64,000 bases of DNA from Notospermus geniculatus (GCA_002633025.1 NMRB01000726.1:62001-126000), one strand, 5' to 3'; shown: positions 11,820-24,204, counted from the stretch's first letter. Notes: generated by a model not told the origin, from the sequence alone. Made by a program: numbers and translations.

Positions 11820-12341
11820 TCTTAATATAATTATAACAATAAACTTCTATTTCCTGTACATTGTTGCCATGGCGACCATTTTGATTACAAATATAATTCC
11901 ACGAGATCAGATTAAGATTTAATTCTTTTACATGTTTTATGGCAATCGGATCAACCTGGAATTACATTATTTGAGCAGACACAAAAGTCTTCATAATTCA
12001 TCAGTGCGTTGACAAGATCTAGATGGCGAATGTCTGCCTCGGTTTTGCCAATTAACCCCACCCAACTAGTGATAAAGATTCGGTGAGAGTGTGAAGCATT
12101 CGCCGTGACCAGAGATGGTCATGAGCCACCCCTACGGAATGCACTGATCATTCACTCTTTACAATAGCATGCATTCATACCAGTGCATTCCGTGAGTTAA
12201 AAATATGCATGTGATGCATGTGCATGTCACAAAAGGCATAATACTGTCCAGTTTTTTAAAACTTTTTCATTAGGATACAAAGTTCAGAAATGTCAAATGT
12301 TGCCTTTCTACCCACTACCACTCAAAAATGAATTACAACTT

Positions 12342-12560
12342 TTAACTCTTTCAGCCCTACGGATGGATATATCCGTTTGCCAAAATCATTCTCAAATCCT
12401 ATGAACAGGTATATCCGTCCACCCCTAAACCCAATTTTACAAGACAGGATTGGGTATTAAAAGTAGTTTTTTTTTAAATCTTGAAATATTGCTTTTTTTC
12501 AGAAAATCACCTAGGATCTGGGAGTCACGGTGAAAAAATCACCTTCGGCTGAAGAGTTAA
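12342..12560. mobile_element. piggyBac-like MITE in TTAA target, absent from the left copy
   Basis: The element 12346-12556 is bounded by TTAA on both sides. Its ends are CTCTTTCAGCC and the complement GGCTGAAGAG. The duplicate at about 515-520 reads straight through (acttttaaaagtgagg), giving an empty site apart from one base in an A run. TTAA duplication with a CYCTTT-type terminus is characteristic of piggyBac-superfamily non-autonomous elements. No transposase is encoded. Confidence 0.88.
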
Positions 12561-13223
12561 AAAGTGAGGTAATGGAAATGGGGATAGCACAAATTCCATC
12601 ATTTGGCTACACATGCCCAGGTTAAGACAAACAAATGAATGACCATATCACAACAAGAGAAATCTCGTCTAAGAAAACTCATTACACTACGTTCATATCA
12701 TAAATCATATCACAAGGCACCAGGGCCTCGTGAGGGAAAAAACTCCCCAAACGTTGCGTTTTCTAATCAAGGCGATATGGTCATTAATTAATCTTTAGAT
12801 GAATTCTGGCGATTTGCTTTTTGTCTTGTTGGCATGCACCACGGCACACTGATAGCCAAACCTAATGAAACGTCCATTTTTCATCTATACCACAATGAGT
12901 AATGCCCAGACTGGTCAAGATTTCGCCAAAAAAACACGCTTTGTTCGTTTCTATTCATGGGCTACCATAATCAACATCGACCACTAGGGAATATGCGTCA
13001 AGACTTATCCGAAGGCATAGGCATCGTGTGATTTATTTCAACATAAAATTGTGATCACCGTCTGAGTTATCAAATAGTCAATCTAACAAGAGAGAAAATG
13101 TCACAATTTTGCCAACTGGTGGTGGACAAAAATTTTGTAGATATATAGCAGGTATCTGACTGTCACTGGGAATGTTGTCAAGGGTTAGCATACATTCCAA
13201 AGAGCAAGTTTAAGGCAGGCCTA

Positions 13224-13466
13224 CACAATTCTCAAATTGACGTAAACGAGAAAGATCTGCGCACTTCCGCCGAAATCATAACCACAACCTCGGTCTGAAA
13301 CTGAATGATGTGGTGAGAGAATCCCACGACAGTGACTTCGACGACGTTGAGTCAGAGTCGACCATTGCTGAATCATGGATTGCGTGACGTCAGCCGGTTT
13401 CAGATCGAGGTTGTGGTTGCGATTTCGGCGGAAGTGCGCAGATCTGCGAATTCGAGAATTGTCTAT
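13224..13466. mobile_element. MITE, family 'ATAGAC-a', copy 2
   Basis: This is the duplicate of the element at 1205-1444, at the corresponding place in the right copy of the segmental duplication. The insertion therefore predates the split of the two copies. Its arms (AGATCTGCGCACTTCCGCCG and complement) are better preserved than in copy 1. Confidence 0.8.
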
Positions 13467-14356
13467 TGCCCAGTGCAATAAAGATTCAAGTGCTGCTGAC
13501 TTGACAGTTTCTGAAACCCATGATTTCAGATTGTAGATTCCTTATACATCAGTGGCAAAGAATGATCAAGGGCTGTGTTTCAAGCAGTAAACTACAACAA
13601 CCCTGGAATTAGCATGCTTCAACCCCCTCTAGAATTCATCTCTCAACTGACCACCGGTGGCCTACCGTTTTGATGTTTGGCACCCTTACTTACATTTCCA
13701 AATCTACATTCAGTTAACTCGCGCCGCAGCACTCACACGAGATGAAAAATGTGAAAAAAATTCTAAAATCTCGGCCAGATTTTGAACTCATGGCAACAAA
13801 GTGTCAGCCTGGAGTGAAACGACTGTGCCCTGCAGTCCATTTGTATGCACATGTTAACCAGGGAGTAACGTAATGTCATTACGTGTCATCAAGATGATGG
13901 ATTGTCAGGCAACTATGCAAATGGATTCAAACGAATACATACTAATGAAATTCGCAAGTCTTATGTCCATTGGTTTTTTCGCATATTTGTTCAAGGTTTA
14001 GTATCTTTTTCTGACTGATTCATTTTGTTTTGGGATGAAATATCCTGAACATGTCCAAGCATTTTTGCCGTGTTATTGATGAAGACGTCGTAAAATTTAC
14101 TGGCAACAATAATCTTGCCCAGATCATTCAAGGAAACCTCCAGGGAAACCAAGATGGCGACTCAGGATCTTCGGCATAAATTTTTTTGAGGGTACTTATT
14201 TCTTCAAAATCAACAAAAACCCTATGAAAGTAAAGAAAATGCCCCTTTTCTGTTCATTTGAGGGTACCGGTACTACCCTCTCGCGGAAACACTGCAACTG
14301 GATGCTGAAACAATGAAAAGACGGCAGTAATGTGGTTTACTGAATCTGAAATTGTA

Positions 14357-14362
14357 ACTTAC
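14357..14362 (-). other. Splice donor of the ZFHX exon
   Basis: On the minus strand the exon reads GACGGAG and is followed by GTAAGT, a consensus donor. The exon ends after one base of codon 1025 (phase 1). Translation read past this point hits a stop within about eight codons, which supports splicing here. The donor is also preserved in copy A at 2350-2355. Confidence 0.93.
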
Positions 14363-17300
14363 CTCCGTCATCAAAATCGATGTTCTCGGCTTCGTCATAT
14401 TCCTTAACGGTGAAGATATTCAACTGGTTCCTCTCGGGCGATTTTCCCGCCTCGTGTTGCTGAATCTGTCGTATGCTTTCGTTACGCATGTGCTTCATCG
14501 TACGTACATGTTGAATCAGATTCAACCTCGCTTTTGTCGAATAGTTGCACAGTGAGCAATGGAAATACTTCTGTTCCGATTTGATACTGTTTTCGCTGTT
14601 CTGTAGGTGTTGGAAAAGCTGGGCGCTCGGCTCGTGACGCGGGTTCGCCGCATGCATCTGTAACTTATGTATACTATTTGTATAGTAATCACATGCATTA
14701 CACTTGACTTGAATCGGGTTACTCATATTCATATACTTCAATCGCCACTCGTTGCTACTACCGCCCTCTTTTATGTGATTCACAAGTTGCAATCGCTGTA
14801 AATGTTTATCAGTTTTGCAGTGGAGTTGAAAATTCGCCTTCAAGTTGGTTTTGTAGGAGCAAAGTTGGCACATGTAGTTTCCACTCGTCACTATGACATT
14901 ATCATCCGGTTTGCTTTTCGTGCGGTCTATCTGCATGTGTTGATGCAAGGTCTCTAAAGAATCCGTAGAAAATACATTGCATACAGAACATTGGAATATT
15001 TTTTGTGGTTCACTTTCAGTTCCATTCGTGGAGGCTTGAGCATGATCAATCCCCTTGGTCAGGTCAACTGGTGTGTTAGAATCAAGTGCGCCGGGCACCT
15101 GGGTCATGAACATTGACTGATCGTATGGGAAAGGCGGTAGCCCAGCGGGTGTAAGGGATGACGGTAGGCCCATCATTCCCGCATCCTGTCCCCCGAACAG
15201 CGCCATCTGCATCTGCATGTCACGTTGCATGTGCTTGACGTTCTGTTGCAGCACCATCATATTATGTGTATGTTTCTCACTCGTCATGTGAATACGCAAA
15301 TTGCGGGCAACATTCGTTTCATAATTGCATACGTCACATCGCCAGGTTGGTTTCGGTTTCAGATGCTTCTTTGCAGCGGCGTTAGGATCTTGTGCTGGCG
15401 GTGGCGGCGGCTGATGCTGTTGTGCCGGCATCTTGATTTCCGTGCTCCCGTTCTGGAGTTCCTGGATATTATTGATATGCTTATCTGACTGCATATGAAT
15501 GCTGAGGTTTCCTTTCGTCGTGGTCGAATAGTTACACACATCACAACGGTACGGTTTGTATCCACAGGTGTACGTTTCACCACGCGCGAGACGAGGATGC
15601 GGTTGATGGGTAATACAGTAAATACATTGCGTATCACTATCGGGATGTTTCTCCTTCATATGTATTTCAAGCGTTTCTTGATATTTGTAATGCCAGTTGC
15701 ATTTCGGACATTTCAGAGTCTTACACGAATTCCGCGAGTGCATCATAGTCATATGACCACCGAGCGAACGCGATGAGCCAAGAATCATATCACATTTTGG
15801 GCACTCAACACCCTGAGCCTTACCCTGAGGATGATCCTCGCAGGTCCCCTGTGGCATCATGGACGCCAAGTGAGCCTGTAGCGGGCTGGGGATTTGCCCG
15901 CTGAAATGCAGAGGCAGCGTTACGTTTGAGCTATTCATGGAAGAAATGGAGAAGTCTTTTGGACTACTATTTGAGATCATGCTACTCCCAGAACTGAATG
16001 GAAACATCAGATCATTATTCGATGTCAAATCTGGCAAGTTATTATTGTTTTTTATCACTTCGCTATCCGGATTCGAATCGTCCAGTTCCGAGCTGGGTGA
16101 AACATTCCCTGATGGGGCCTCATCCTTTTCGCTATCACTGGTACCCCCCTTATGATTAACCGTTTCTGATAATGTAGCAATGGATGATACGTCATTTGAT
16201 GACACCTGAGATGAAATGGCTGCTTTTGATTGGTGTTCAACCGGTGTTGGTTTGGTGGTGTGAACGAAGCTTACGCTTGTGTTGCTCGTCGCGATACTGG
16301 ATGCGGGGAAGGCGGCACTCGATGTGCCACTTTTTGGTGATTGGCTAGGCTTTGTGCAATTTGGAAGGTTAGGCTCTAGAAATGAAAGTAGCGGGTCCTT
16401 CTCCTTCCCGAGAGCTTGGATAATGGCCGAAGCGTTCTTTCCTGACATTATCTCCTTCTCATCATCGTTAAGGACCATATTGTGTTCACTGATGGCATGT
16501 GCAACAAATGATTTAGCGTATCCAAATGAAAGTTTACAAATAAAGCACATGAGAATAGGTTTCGTTGGAACCGTCTGGGTATCCGAATGTAAATTTCTAC
16601 CGGGTGATTTCCCGGCCAAGTCACGCACACCAGAATCATTCAGATCACTAGAGTCAGGTTTCACATCTTGATCAGATTTGTCCTCCATATTCTTTTTGCC
16701 CGAGCGTAAATCGTAGACACGATAACTGTGCATTATGGGGGCTTCCGGATATGGTTTCTGTTCAGAGAGCATGTAAAAGTGATTATAAAATGCCGGGTTC
16801 TTACTAACGTAAAATGCATTGGCGATCTGGGGGTAGACAGGAATCTGTGACGTAGGGATGACTTTCCCTTTCTGCTCAATAATGCTTCCCTCAACCTGAG
16901 GGACATCAAGAAGTGACTCAGCATCACTGAGGTCAGAATCAGCGCCCTCTATAATGTACGCCGAACCGTCTGGATTATAAACGATTTTCCCGTCGAAACT
17001 TTCAACATCACTGAGCATGTCATCATCAGAATCCTGATGGTCGACCTCCATACGTTCTTCCAAGTTGCTGTTCCTGTCATCTTTTTGAGCACATTCTTTG
17101 GTTTCAGTCGAGTTGAAAGACATGGCGTTACTATTCTCACAGTTCGTCAGCGCAGTCGGCAAACGCCGCTGCAGCAAATTTTCGTCTACTGAATCCTGCT
17201 GAGATGTGGGTAGCAGATTTCTAGTACTAGTCTCAACATTATTACATAAATTCAAGAAATTCGTGTTTGAGTCTGTTTTAGCACCATGGAGTTCTTTATA

Positions 17301-17435
17301 TGTACTGGTAGGATTTTCGAAGCTTGTGATGCTGTCGCTTTTTCCTATACATGACGGTGGCCCGCTGTTGTTCAGTGTGTCCACCATGCTGCGTAGGCAC
17401 TCCACAACAGCACCCGATGAATCTTGAGCAGCCAT
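14363..17435 (-). CDS. ZFHX: ZFHX3/4-type zinc-finger homeobox protein, first coding exon (1024 codons)
   Basis: This exon encodes the amino-terminal third or so of a giant nuclear transcription factor of the ZFHX3/ATBF1-ZFHX4/zfh2 family. The finger 3 to 4 block ([20 protein letters not shown], then [18 protein letters not shown]) is a hallmark of the family. Reading order: acidic serine-rich region (about 125-175); finger 1 (C297, C300, H313, H318); low-complexity Ser/Asn linker (350-500); finger 2 (C545-H566); finger 3 (C576-H597); finger 4 (C631-H653); proline run (675-681); finger 5 (C700-H722); PVDLTKG, a CtBP-type motif (789-795); atypical finger 6 (C816, C819, H831/H833); finger 7 (C856-H878); finger 8 (C912-H934); finger 9 (C960-H982). 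The start is supported by AAGATGG context and an in-frame TAA 12 bases upstream (17445-17447). The homeodomains and remaining fingers typical of the family must be encoded by later exons, to the left of the window. Family assignment is near certain; orthology to ZFHX3 versus ZFHX4 is not meaningful outside vertebrates. Confidence 0.97.
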
Positions 17436-17494
17436 CTTGGCTAGTTATTGGCGATCACAGGCATGCGTTGACCATATCATAGGAAGTGCTCAAA
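17436..17494 (-). other. 5' UTR part of the exon and splice acceptor
   Basis: On the minus strand, ATTTCTGTCTTTTCAG (17495-17510) is a strong polypyrimidine tract plus AG acceptor. The exon would then start at 17494 and carry 59 bases of 5' UTR before ATG. This implies at least one upstream non-coding exon at higher coordinates, in this window or beyond. That exon could not be located by eye. Confidence 0.8.
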
Positions 17495-19060
17495 CTGAAA
17501 AGACAGAAATGAAAACTCATAAGTTTCAAGTGAATGGCTTCAAAGAAGTGCGTGTTTCTTGAAAAATATGTCGAGAGCCTTCAACAGACCAAGTTGGCCA
17601 CATAGCCTGGGGTAAGAGCAAGAGTGAGTGTCAGTCTTTCTGTAAAGAACCACAAGAATTTGACCACAAAATACTTAAAATCTGAAAAGAATTGTCCTGT
17701 AACTGTAAGAAATCCAGTTATTTCATAACTATCCAATGCAACAACTCCCACGTCCAGTAATGACAACATCAATATTGTGGACATTCTTCCAGATCATGAA
17801 CTTCAGAGGAAAAGCCTCACCCCTGTGATCTGACCCTCATGTCATTTCACGAACTGCCTAAAATGCAGATCCGCAGAAAAAGAAAGTGAAGCGCAAATGC
17901 AATATGGCATTTTTTTAAGAAAACATTTCACAGACTATGCACCGAGTTTTGAAATGTATATGAAATATACATGTACAACAATGCATACTTTAACAAAAAC
18001 ATTTAATTAAATATGCAGCAGAATGCCATAATCCACCACTTAATTACATCATGTATGGGTTCCCAATCCCAGCTGGGCGACATCAGCTTTTGTCTCCTAT
18101 TAATTTATACTCACCATGTGCTGCCAACAATAGGCATCCATGGCAGTAGGCCTAATTGAAGTTTAATTGAAATTATTGACGAGCTTAGAACATCTGACGC
18201 AAATGACTTAACATACACATTGGTATGAATTTTCAAACTTCTAATTTTTTAACAAACTATAGTTTTTCTGGTCTCAATAGTTATCATAGACAGGTGGCTC
18301 CAAAAACAAAAAAAAAACAGAACGAATTTAGAATCCCCAATAAGTGCCCCAAAAAGGGCAAAAAGGTCACCGACTGACGGAATAAGCTGCATCAAACAAC
18401 AGGATTTCCAATGTGCGCCATGGAGTAACGTCACTTCTGATCGGGGATTCTAAACTTTGGCCCAAAAAACTCAGCCCGGAACAACCTCTTTTCCCTGGTT
18501 TTCCTTTAGGAACCAACTAATCTTTTCAGAGGCAAACCAATTTTGAACAGCCTATGATCCTACATTCAATAAAGTCATTTCCATTTATTTTAGAAAAGCC
18601 CATGATCTCTCCCAATCAATAGATAGGTGATCAGCACTGTGGCCTAACACTCAGCAAACTGTTCATAGCAATCAATCACTGTTTGGTTTTAATTTAGAAA
18701 TTAAACAAGCACTAATCACCCACCGACATATGCATATGGGTCACGTATGCAAAACACTGCAAGGCCCAGCGAGATTTTTTCATTGGGAATGCAATAATTG
18801 AAGAGACAGATGAATCCACAGAGAGAGACATTGCAAGGATTGGTGTACATTGCAAACAAAAAAGCCGAGCATCACCTGTATTGTGCAAAAAGAAGTTGTC
18901 AGATAGGACACTAATTAGCGACTTTCCAGAACATGGGCACGATGCGCCCACTGAAAAATTTAGTGACTGCGTCCACCAGACCAATGTGTATCAATTCATG
19001 TGTATTCCAATGTTAATCCCAAAACTTGCAGTCCCAGACGAGGTTGTGCAACTCACATAA
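17495..19060. other. Presumed 5' intron of the ZFHX gene, nothing recognised
   Basis: AT-rich, with only short open frames. No transposon ends, RNA genes or repeated units were recognised. The position immediately upstream of a splice acceptor makes it intron by inference. Confidence 0.5.
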
Positions 19061-19373
19061 TTAACCCTTTCGCTGCCGAGTTTCCCAGACCCTTTTACCC
19101 CTCATTGCTGCGTTTCCCATTCCTCTTTCTCGGGGAATCCCCTAATTTCGATTGGGGCGCCATCTGTGAATAGCAAAACTTACTGAACTTACCTTATACA
19201 ACGAGCGTCGATGGTCGCCTCTGAGGGCAGTCTCGGGGAAGTTCCTCTAATTTCGATTTGGGCGCCGTCTGTGAATAGGCCTACAAAACTAACTGAACTT
19301 ACCTTACGCATGGTCGCCTACGGCAGTCTCTAGCACGCGTGACGATCGTCACTTACGGCAGTGGGAGGGTTAA
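19061..19373. mobile_element. piggyBac-like MITE with TTAA target duplication
   Basis: TTAA at 19061-19064 and 19370-19373 flank an element beginning CCCTTTCGCTGCCG and ending, reverse-complemented, CCCTCCCACTGCCG. Inside is an imperfect direct repeat of ~100 bp (about 19133-19215 and 19235-19318), each with CTAATTTCGATT and GCGCC followed by TCTGTGAATAG. No transposase is present. Confidence 0.85.
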
Positions 19374-19902
19374 TCTAAGGGTCCTGATTCTGATTCTTAC
19401 CGGTATATCAATCCGTGACATGAAGTCAGAACCCAAGTCGGTGCAACACCCATGCCCCCTCAAAAAACCTAATGAATATCTGATCATTCCCAGCAATAAT
19501 ACTGTCAACTGCCTTAAGCTATGAACAGTGACATTCATTTGAAAAAAGACATTTTTTTCAACATAATCAATAAAATTTATCATGGCGGCTTAAAATTTTC
19601 ATGAAATGGCTGATAGGGGAGCACGCTAGCCAGGAAATTAGATTTGTGCGGCCCAATGTCTACGCCATTTTCAGCTCATTAAGCGTGGACACAAGCAGCT
19701 CTATAAGCACGATTGCTTTTTCTACTCATTAACCTGCCGGCTTGTTAGCATTGTGGATAACACAACAGCATACATTGGCTGTAATGATTGCGTTGAGTTT
19801 CCAGCTGTAGCTAGGTAGACATATTGAAAATGAATATTTTCATTTCAAATCGTGTTTGTGGTTTGATTTTGAGGTTTCCTGATTCCTTCAGAACAGATCT
19901 TA

Positions 19903-20154
19903 AGCTAGGAATCCACCATTGATTTTCAAGCCGATTTTGTGTTGCGACTTGCTTTGCAACTGGGTTGCGTTGCAACTGGGCACTTGACTGCCATAGTGGA
20001 CTCACACGTGATTTCCACCAATGGCGAGGATGTGGTCAATTTCAGTTGGCAATCGGTCAGCGACCGGTATCAGTTCCTTGCGATCGTATTCAATCGCAGA
20101 TAGCAGGTTGCAAAGCAAGTCGCAACGCAGAAAATCAGCAGTGGATTCCTAGCT
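19903..20154. mobile_element. MITE with AGCTAGGAATCCAC ends
   Basis: A ~252-bp element with terminal inverted repeats AGCTAGGAATCCAC. Arms continue inward through TGATTTT and TTGCGACTTGCTTTGCAAC and their complement. The interior is rich in GCGAC and GCAACT words, a vocabulary shared with the elements at 20722-21207 and 28614-28904. No open frame. Confidence 0.82.
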
Positions 20155-20721
20155 ATAGGGTAATGACATCAGAAGTTGCCCAAGATAGGCAATGGAGTTA
20201 TCTAGCCTGATTTGACGTAATTCTTGTTCACCCTGAATCCACGTAAATTCTCATTCAGCAATCCCCAACTCCCAAGTTGCCTCACAATGTTTTGTAAATG
20301 AACAGTCCCCTCCCAACCGGACCTCCTTCCCTCCCCCACAGAATAGCTCCATCCCATCCCATCCGCTTTCAAAGTGAGCAACCTACGGAAGAGAAAAGCT
20401 GTATTATTCATCCCTCCAATCTGACCACGAGATATGAAAGGGATACCTACTATACAGAACAGTATTAATCAATAACCCCTACCACTTCACAGTCACTGCA
20501 ATTAAACGGAGATACCACACACTCGGCCCGGGTGGACAAGACCACGAAGTCCAACTACACGAAGCCATGACAATTAATTACGTCACTTGCAGCGCACCAT
20601 CTGAGATACGGGAGTCGGTGAAAGCACAAAAAATGTCGAACAATGGTTCTGGTGCCTTAATTAGAGGTAAAAGGTGAAGTTGGTGTGTGGCCAGCTGTGC
20701 ATGGATATGCCATTGAAACTA

Positions 20722-21207
20722 AAGCCAGGCATACATCGCACTTGCGACTAGAAGCAACTGATCTGATCAGTCGCTGGTGATGTACGCGCTGCGCACACAC
20801 TGCAAATTCAGCAACTCAGTAAAACTAGGAGTATCCAAACAGTCGTCATGTCCTGACCGTGTAAACTGCCCTTGCGACTGGCAGCACCTCAGTAACATCC
20901 GGGGCGATTGGACTCGATGAGACTCACTTTTGTTCAGAAAACTGGCACTGATCAGTCGCAAGCCCACGTAGGCCTACATCGCAGCGACTGAAAGAAACTG
21001 GGTACAACTAGTCGCTGGAAAGTTGGACATGTGCAACTGGCGGCGACCAGCAAAATCTCAGTTCGAGTGAATAGGGGAAAGGTGCGTACATCGACCATTT
21101 CTGGGGACTGATCAGTTACCTCCAGTTCCAGCTAGATCCTCCCAGTCGCCAAGTAGCTCAGTGGCGACAAGTTGTCTCCAGTCACAAGTGTGATGTACAC
21201 TAGGCTT
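20722..21207. mobile_element. MITE with AAGCC...TACATC(G/A)CACTTG ends
   Basis: A ~486-bp element. The left end reads AAGCCAGGCATACATCGCAC, and the right end reverse-complemented reads AAGCCTAGTGTACATCACAC; both run on into TTG(C/T)GACT. The interior has many GCGACT, GCAACT and CAGTCGC words in both orientations, so it could fold on itself at several scales. No coding sequence. Confidence 0.78.
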
Positions 21208-23554
21208 AAAGAGTAATCCATGAAATCGGAAGCATTGGAAAATGCAAGGAAGACATTAGAGCAATCTGAAGAACACCGCAGGAGAAAACCAGAGGAGCGA
21301 ACTGCAAGGAGCTGGAATCAAGGAGGAAAGCAATGGGATATGAATGACCTAGAAGCCATGGGTCATCGTTGCCAAAAAATAACCGTTGTGAGAGGATGTT
21401 AACCTTAGATGATGTTCTTATGAAGCCGCTGATCTGTTAATGGCAGCATCTACAACAGCTGTGTTTGCTAACGGAAAATACTCCCTATTTATCTCCAGCC
21501 ACTTGGAGAAACCAATCAACGTAAAAAAACCCATCCCTGATGACGATGGCAACCATACCTTGATTAAGGACGCGAGCTCATCATAGCAGGTACACAGAAG
21601 TACACAAAGCTGTAGGGTGTATTTGTGTACAATATACCCTCAATGAAGAAAAGCGTTCATTATTGGTGGAAAGGAAGGGCTGACGTTCATTTTCACCTCT
21701 ACCATTCATGCTAGATTAGGCCTACACCCAAAAAAGAAGAGACTTTGAAGCGGGTTATCACTACAAGCATCTTCTGATTGCCTGAATGTAGAAATAACAG
21801 CGGGAAGAACAGACAAATGCAGAAAGTTGATGTAAGGAATGAAACATATTGATGACGGACTCGGACCTTACCTTTGTTCCAGACACCAGCAGACAATATC
21901 TGGCCAATGCTGTCATCAGATCTCCACACAGACCAACACACATCAACCTTGTCACAGCCTGCCTTCTCCATATCCAATCCAATATAGGACCACTTAATGC
22001 AATTAAGCCCATGACAAAACCAACCTTCGCCATATAATTACGAGCAACAATAATTCTCTGAACGAGTTTTAATTAACAACGCACGGAGGCCACACTAACC
22101 GTAACACACGTTTTTCTCTTCAGAACAAAAATGGCTAATGCACAGCCTGGGTTTCCTATGAGGGCAAATGACATATCTATGTCTAATTAGGGAGGTAATT
22201 ATTGAACGTATGTCTACTAGAGGGAAAGGACCATGTAGCGTTATAAAAAACAGATCGTATGGTCCTTGTATTGAATGCCCGCACTGCAGAGTTTTATTAA
22301 GTCAAGTAACCTGAGGAAATATGAGATTTGAATATCCTCCATATTATTGCTTTGTTTATGTATTAATATTCCCCAAGAAACAGATGCAAATATTGCCTGG
22401 TTCCCTCACAAAACAAAACGTATGATCGGTTCTTTCTCAACAAATGTATTTATGAGGGTAAAATATGGCATAATTGATCATTGTGGAGAATTCTAGTTGA
22501 AATGATATGTCTTTGTAGTGTTGGTGGCGAACACACGTTGTAACTAACGATGACAAGCAACATCTCAAGAAAGTATCTTATTTCTATTTCCATAGAAATC
22601 TTCAAGACTGAAAGTAACAAGACCATGGAATATATTCCACGGGGTGTACCAGAAGAAGGTCTCCTAACAGTCTCCTTTGGTTACCTAGTCATTCGGCCCA
22701 GGACTTTACTTAACATTGGCAACATTGACATTTTTGGCATCTCGAGCATGTTGGCAACCACGTCTCCATGTCAATCAGTCAGAATGCTATTGTCATGTCC
22801 GACCCCACTTAAAAGCCAACACCAATCAGCAACCTAACCGCTGATTAACTGCCAGTCGATATGTACTATAGATATTTTTCCATCAGTAATGATTGCTCGC
22901 CTGTGCCACCTGTGTCACACTAGAAGAACCTCGCTAATTATAATCAACAAAGATGCTTTGATCAGGTATTAATCACGATGTTCTTGCAGCTGTTGCGACC
23001 CAACTTGAGCAAAATGACCCGTGCAAATATGTACAAATCTGTATGATGAATGTACAGGGAATTTTGTCAAAGTTGTTGCAACAGGGAGATTAGGACGAAT
23101 TCCATCCAAACTTGACCAACTTCCTCATACATTTGTCTGTATATTAAGTATGTGAAATATACATCAGATTCAAGGTAGTATTCGATCATTCCAATTCGAT
23201 TTCATTTCCACACAAGCAAGTTCTCTGCAGTGTACATTCTGTACATTGATTACAACAAATGCACAGGTAAAGTTGAGTTGAAACTCGAATTCGCTTGAGT
23301 ATTAATATCATATCATGAAAGATTCATCACATTTTATACACGTCCATGTCACTGTATCGGTGATACTCTTATTAATCATTGTCATAATGACTAGTGCATA
23401 TTGTTCTAGGACTAACGAGAGACATTTTGATTAGTTTAGCTGGCCAACAGTCATAATGATGTGGCAGGTGTTGGTGGTAAAAATATACAGTTCCACTTAC
23501 AAGAACTACTACTGTACTAGTAATTCCAAGATATAGAATTTCCTTTTGGTCCAA
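21208..23554. other. Non-coding, no gene recognised
   Basis: Only open frames under 100 codons with no recognisable domain, on both strands. AT-rich, with TAATTA words. No repeat ends identified. Confidence 0.45.
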
Positions 23555-23800
23555 TAGACCGTTCTCAAATTGATGTAAATGACAAAGATCTGTGCACTTC
23601 CGCCGAAATCTCAACCACAACCTCGGTCTGAAACTGAATGACATGACGCAGACAACCCCATGACAGTGACGTCGAAGATGTTGCGTCAGACTCAACCATT
23701 GCTGAATCATGGATGGCGTCATGTCAGCCAGTTTCAGATTGAGGTTCTGGTTGAGATTTTGGCGTAAGTGCACAGATCTGCGAATTCGAGAATCGTCTAT
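23555..23800. mobile_element. MITE, family 'ATAGAC-a', copy 3 (independent insertion)
   Basis: Complete-looking ends: ATAGACCGTTCTCAAATTG on the left and the complement of ATAGACGATTCTCGAATTC on the right. Arms AGATCTGTGCACTTCCGCC and the Trp-rich-looking CCACAACCTCGGTCTGAAAC match copies 1 and 2. The 169-codon minus-strand open frame crossing this element (23372-23881) is not considered a gene. Confidence 0.85.
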
Positions 23801-24204
23801 AGGAGGAGATAGCCACGCTTTACTGCCAAAAGATGGCAGCAAAGTTCTAGCGGACCAATACAAAATCATCAGAAAAGTCACAGCAACAGCAGATTTGAGT
23901 CAGAAGAGGCCTTCGACCTAATAGCAACTGTAGGGGGCTGCAATTACAAGTGACATGACAACTTATATATAGGGTCTAGTTGTAAGGAAAGGGATGCCAA
24001 AAGCTTGTGGAAAGAAACAAAAGGAGCCACGTACCGTACTCCACATTAGATTTTTCTCATACTATCGGCAACTCAGCCGTGGAAAACTTTGGGCACTCGT
24101 TTGTGTGCAACCCCTACGGAAAGCAACAATGGTGAATTGGCCATTGAGAGCCAACTCACATAGAAAACTCTTGACTTGTAGTCTTCAGTCCCTCCGGTTA
24201 CATC

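Larger units (their letters stand above)
11820..14362. repeat. Right copy of segmental duplication: intron downstream of the ZFHX exon
   Basis: This is the mate of 1-2355. It is contiguous with the intact exon, so it is the reference version of the first downstream intron (minus-strand gene). It differs from the left copy by a TTAA element at 12342-12560 and scattered substitutions and small indels. It begins with the X-box-like word at 11863-11876. No additional ZFHX exon is visible in it. Confidence 0.92.

Noticed and set aside
23372-23881. 169-codon minus-strand open frame
   Set aside because: It runs through a MITE (23555-23800) and its flanks; no domain, no splice context and no codon pattern.
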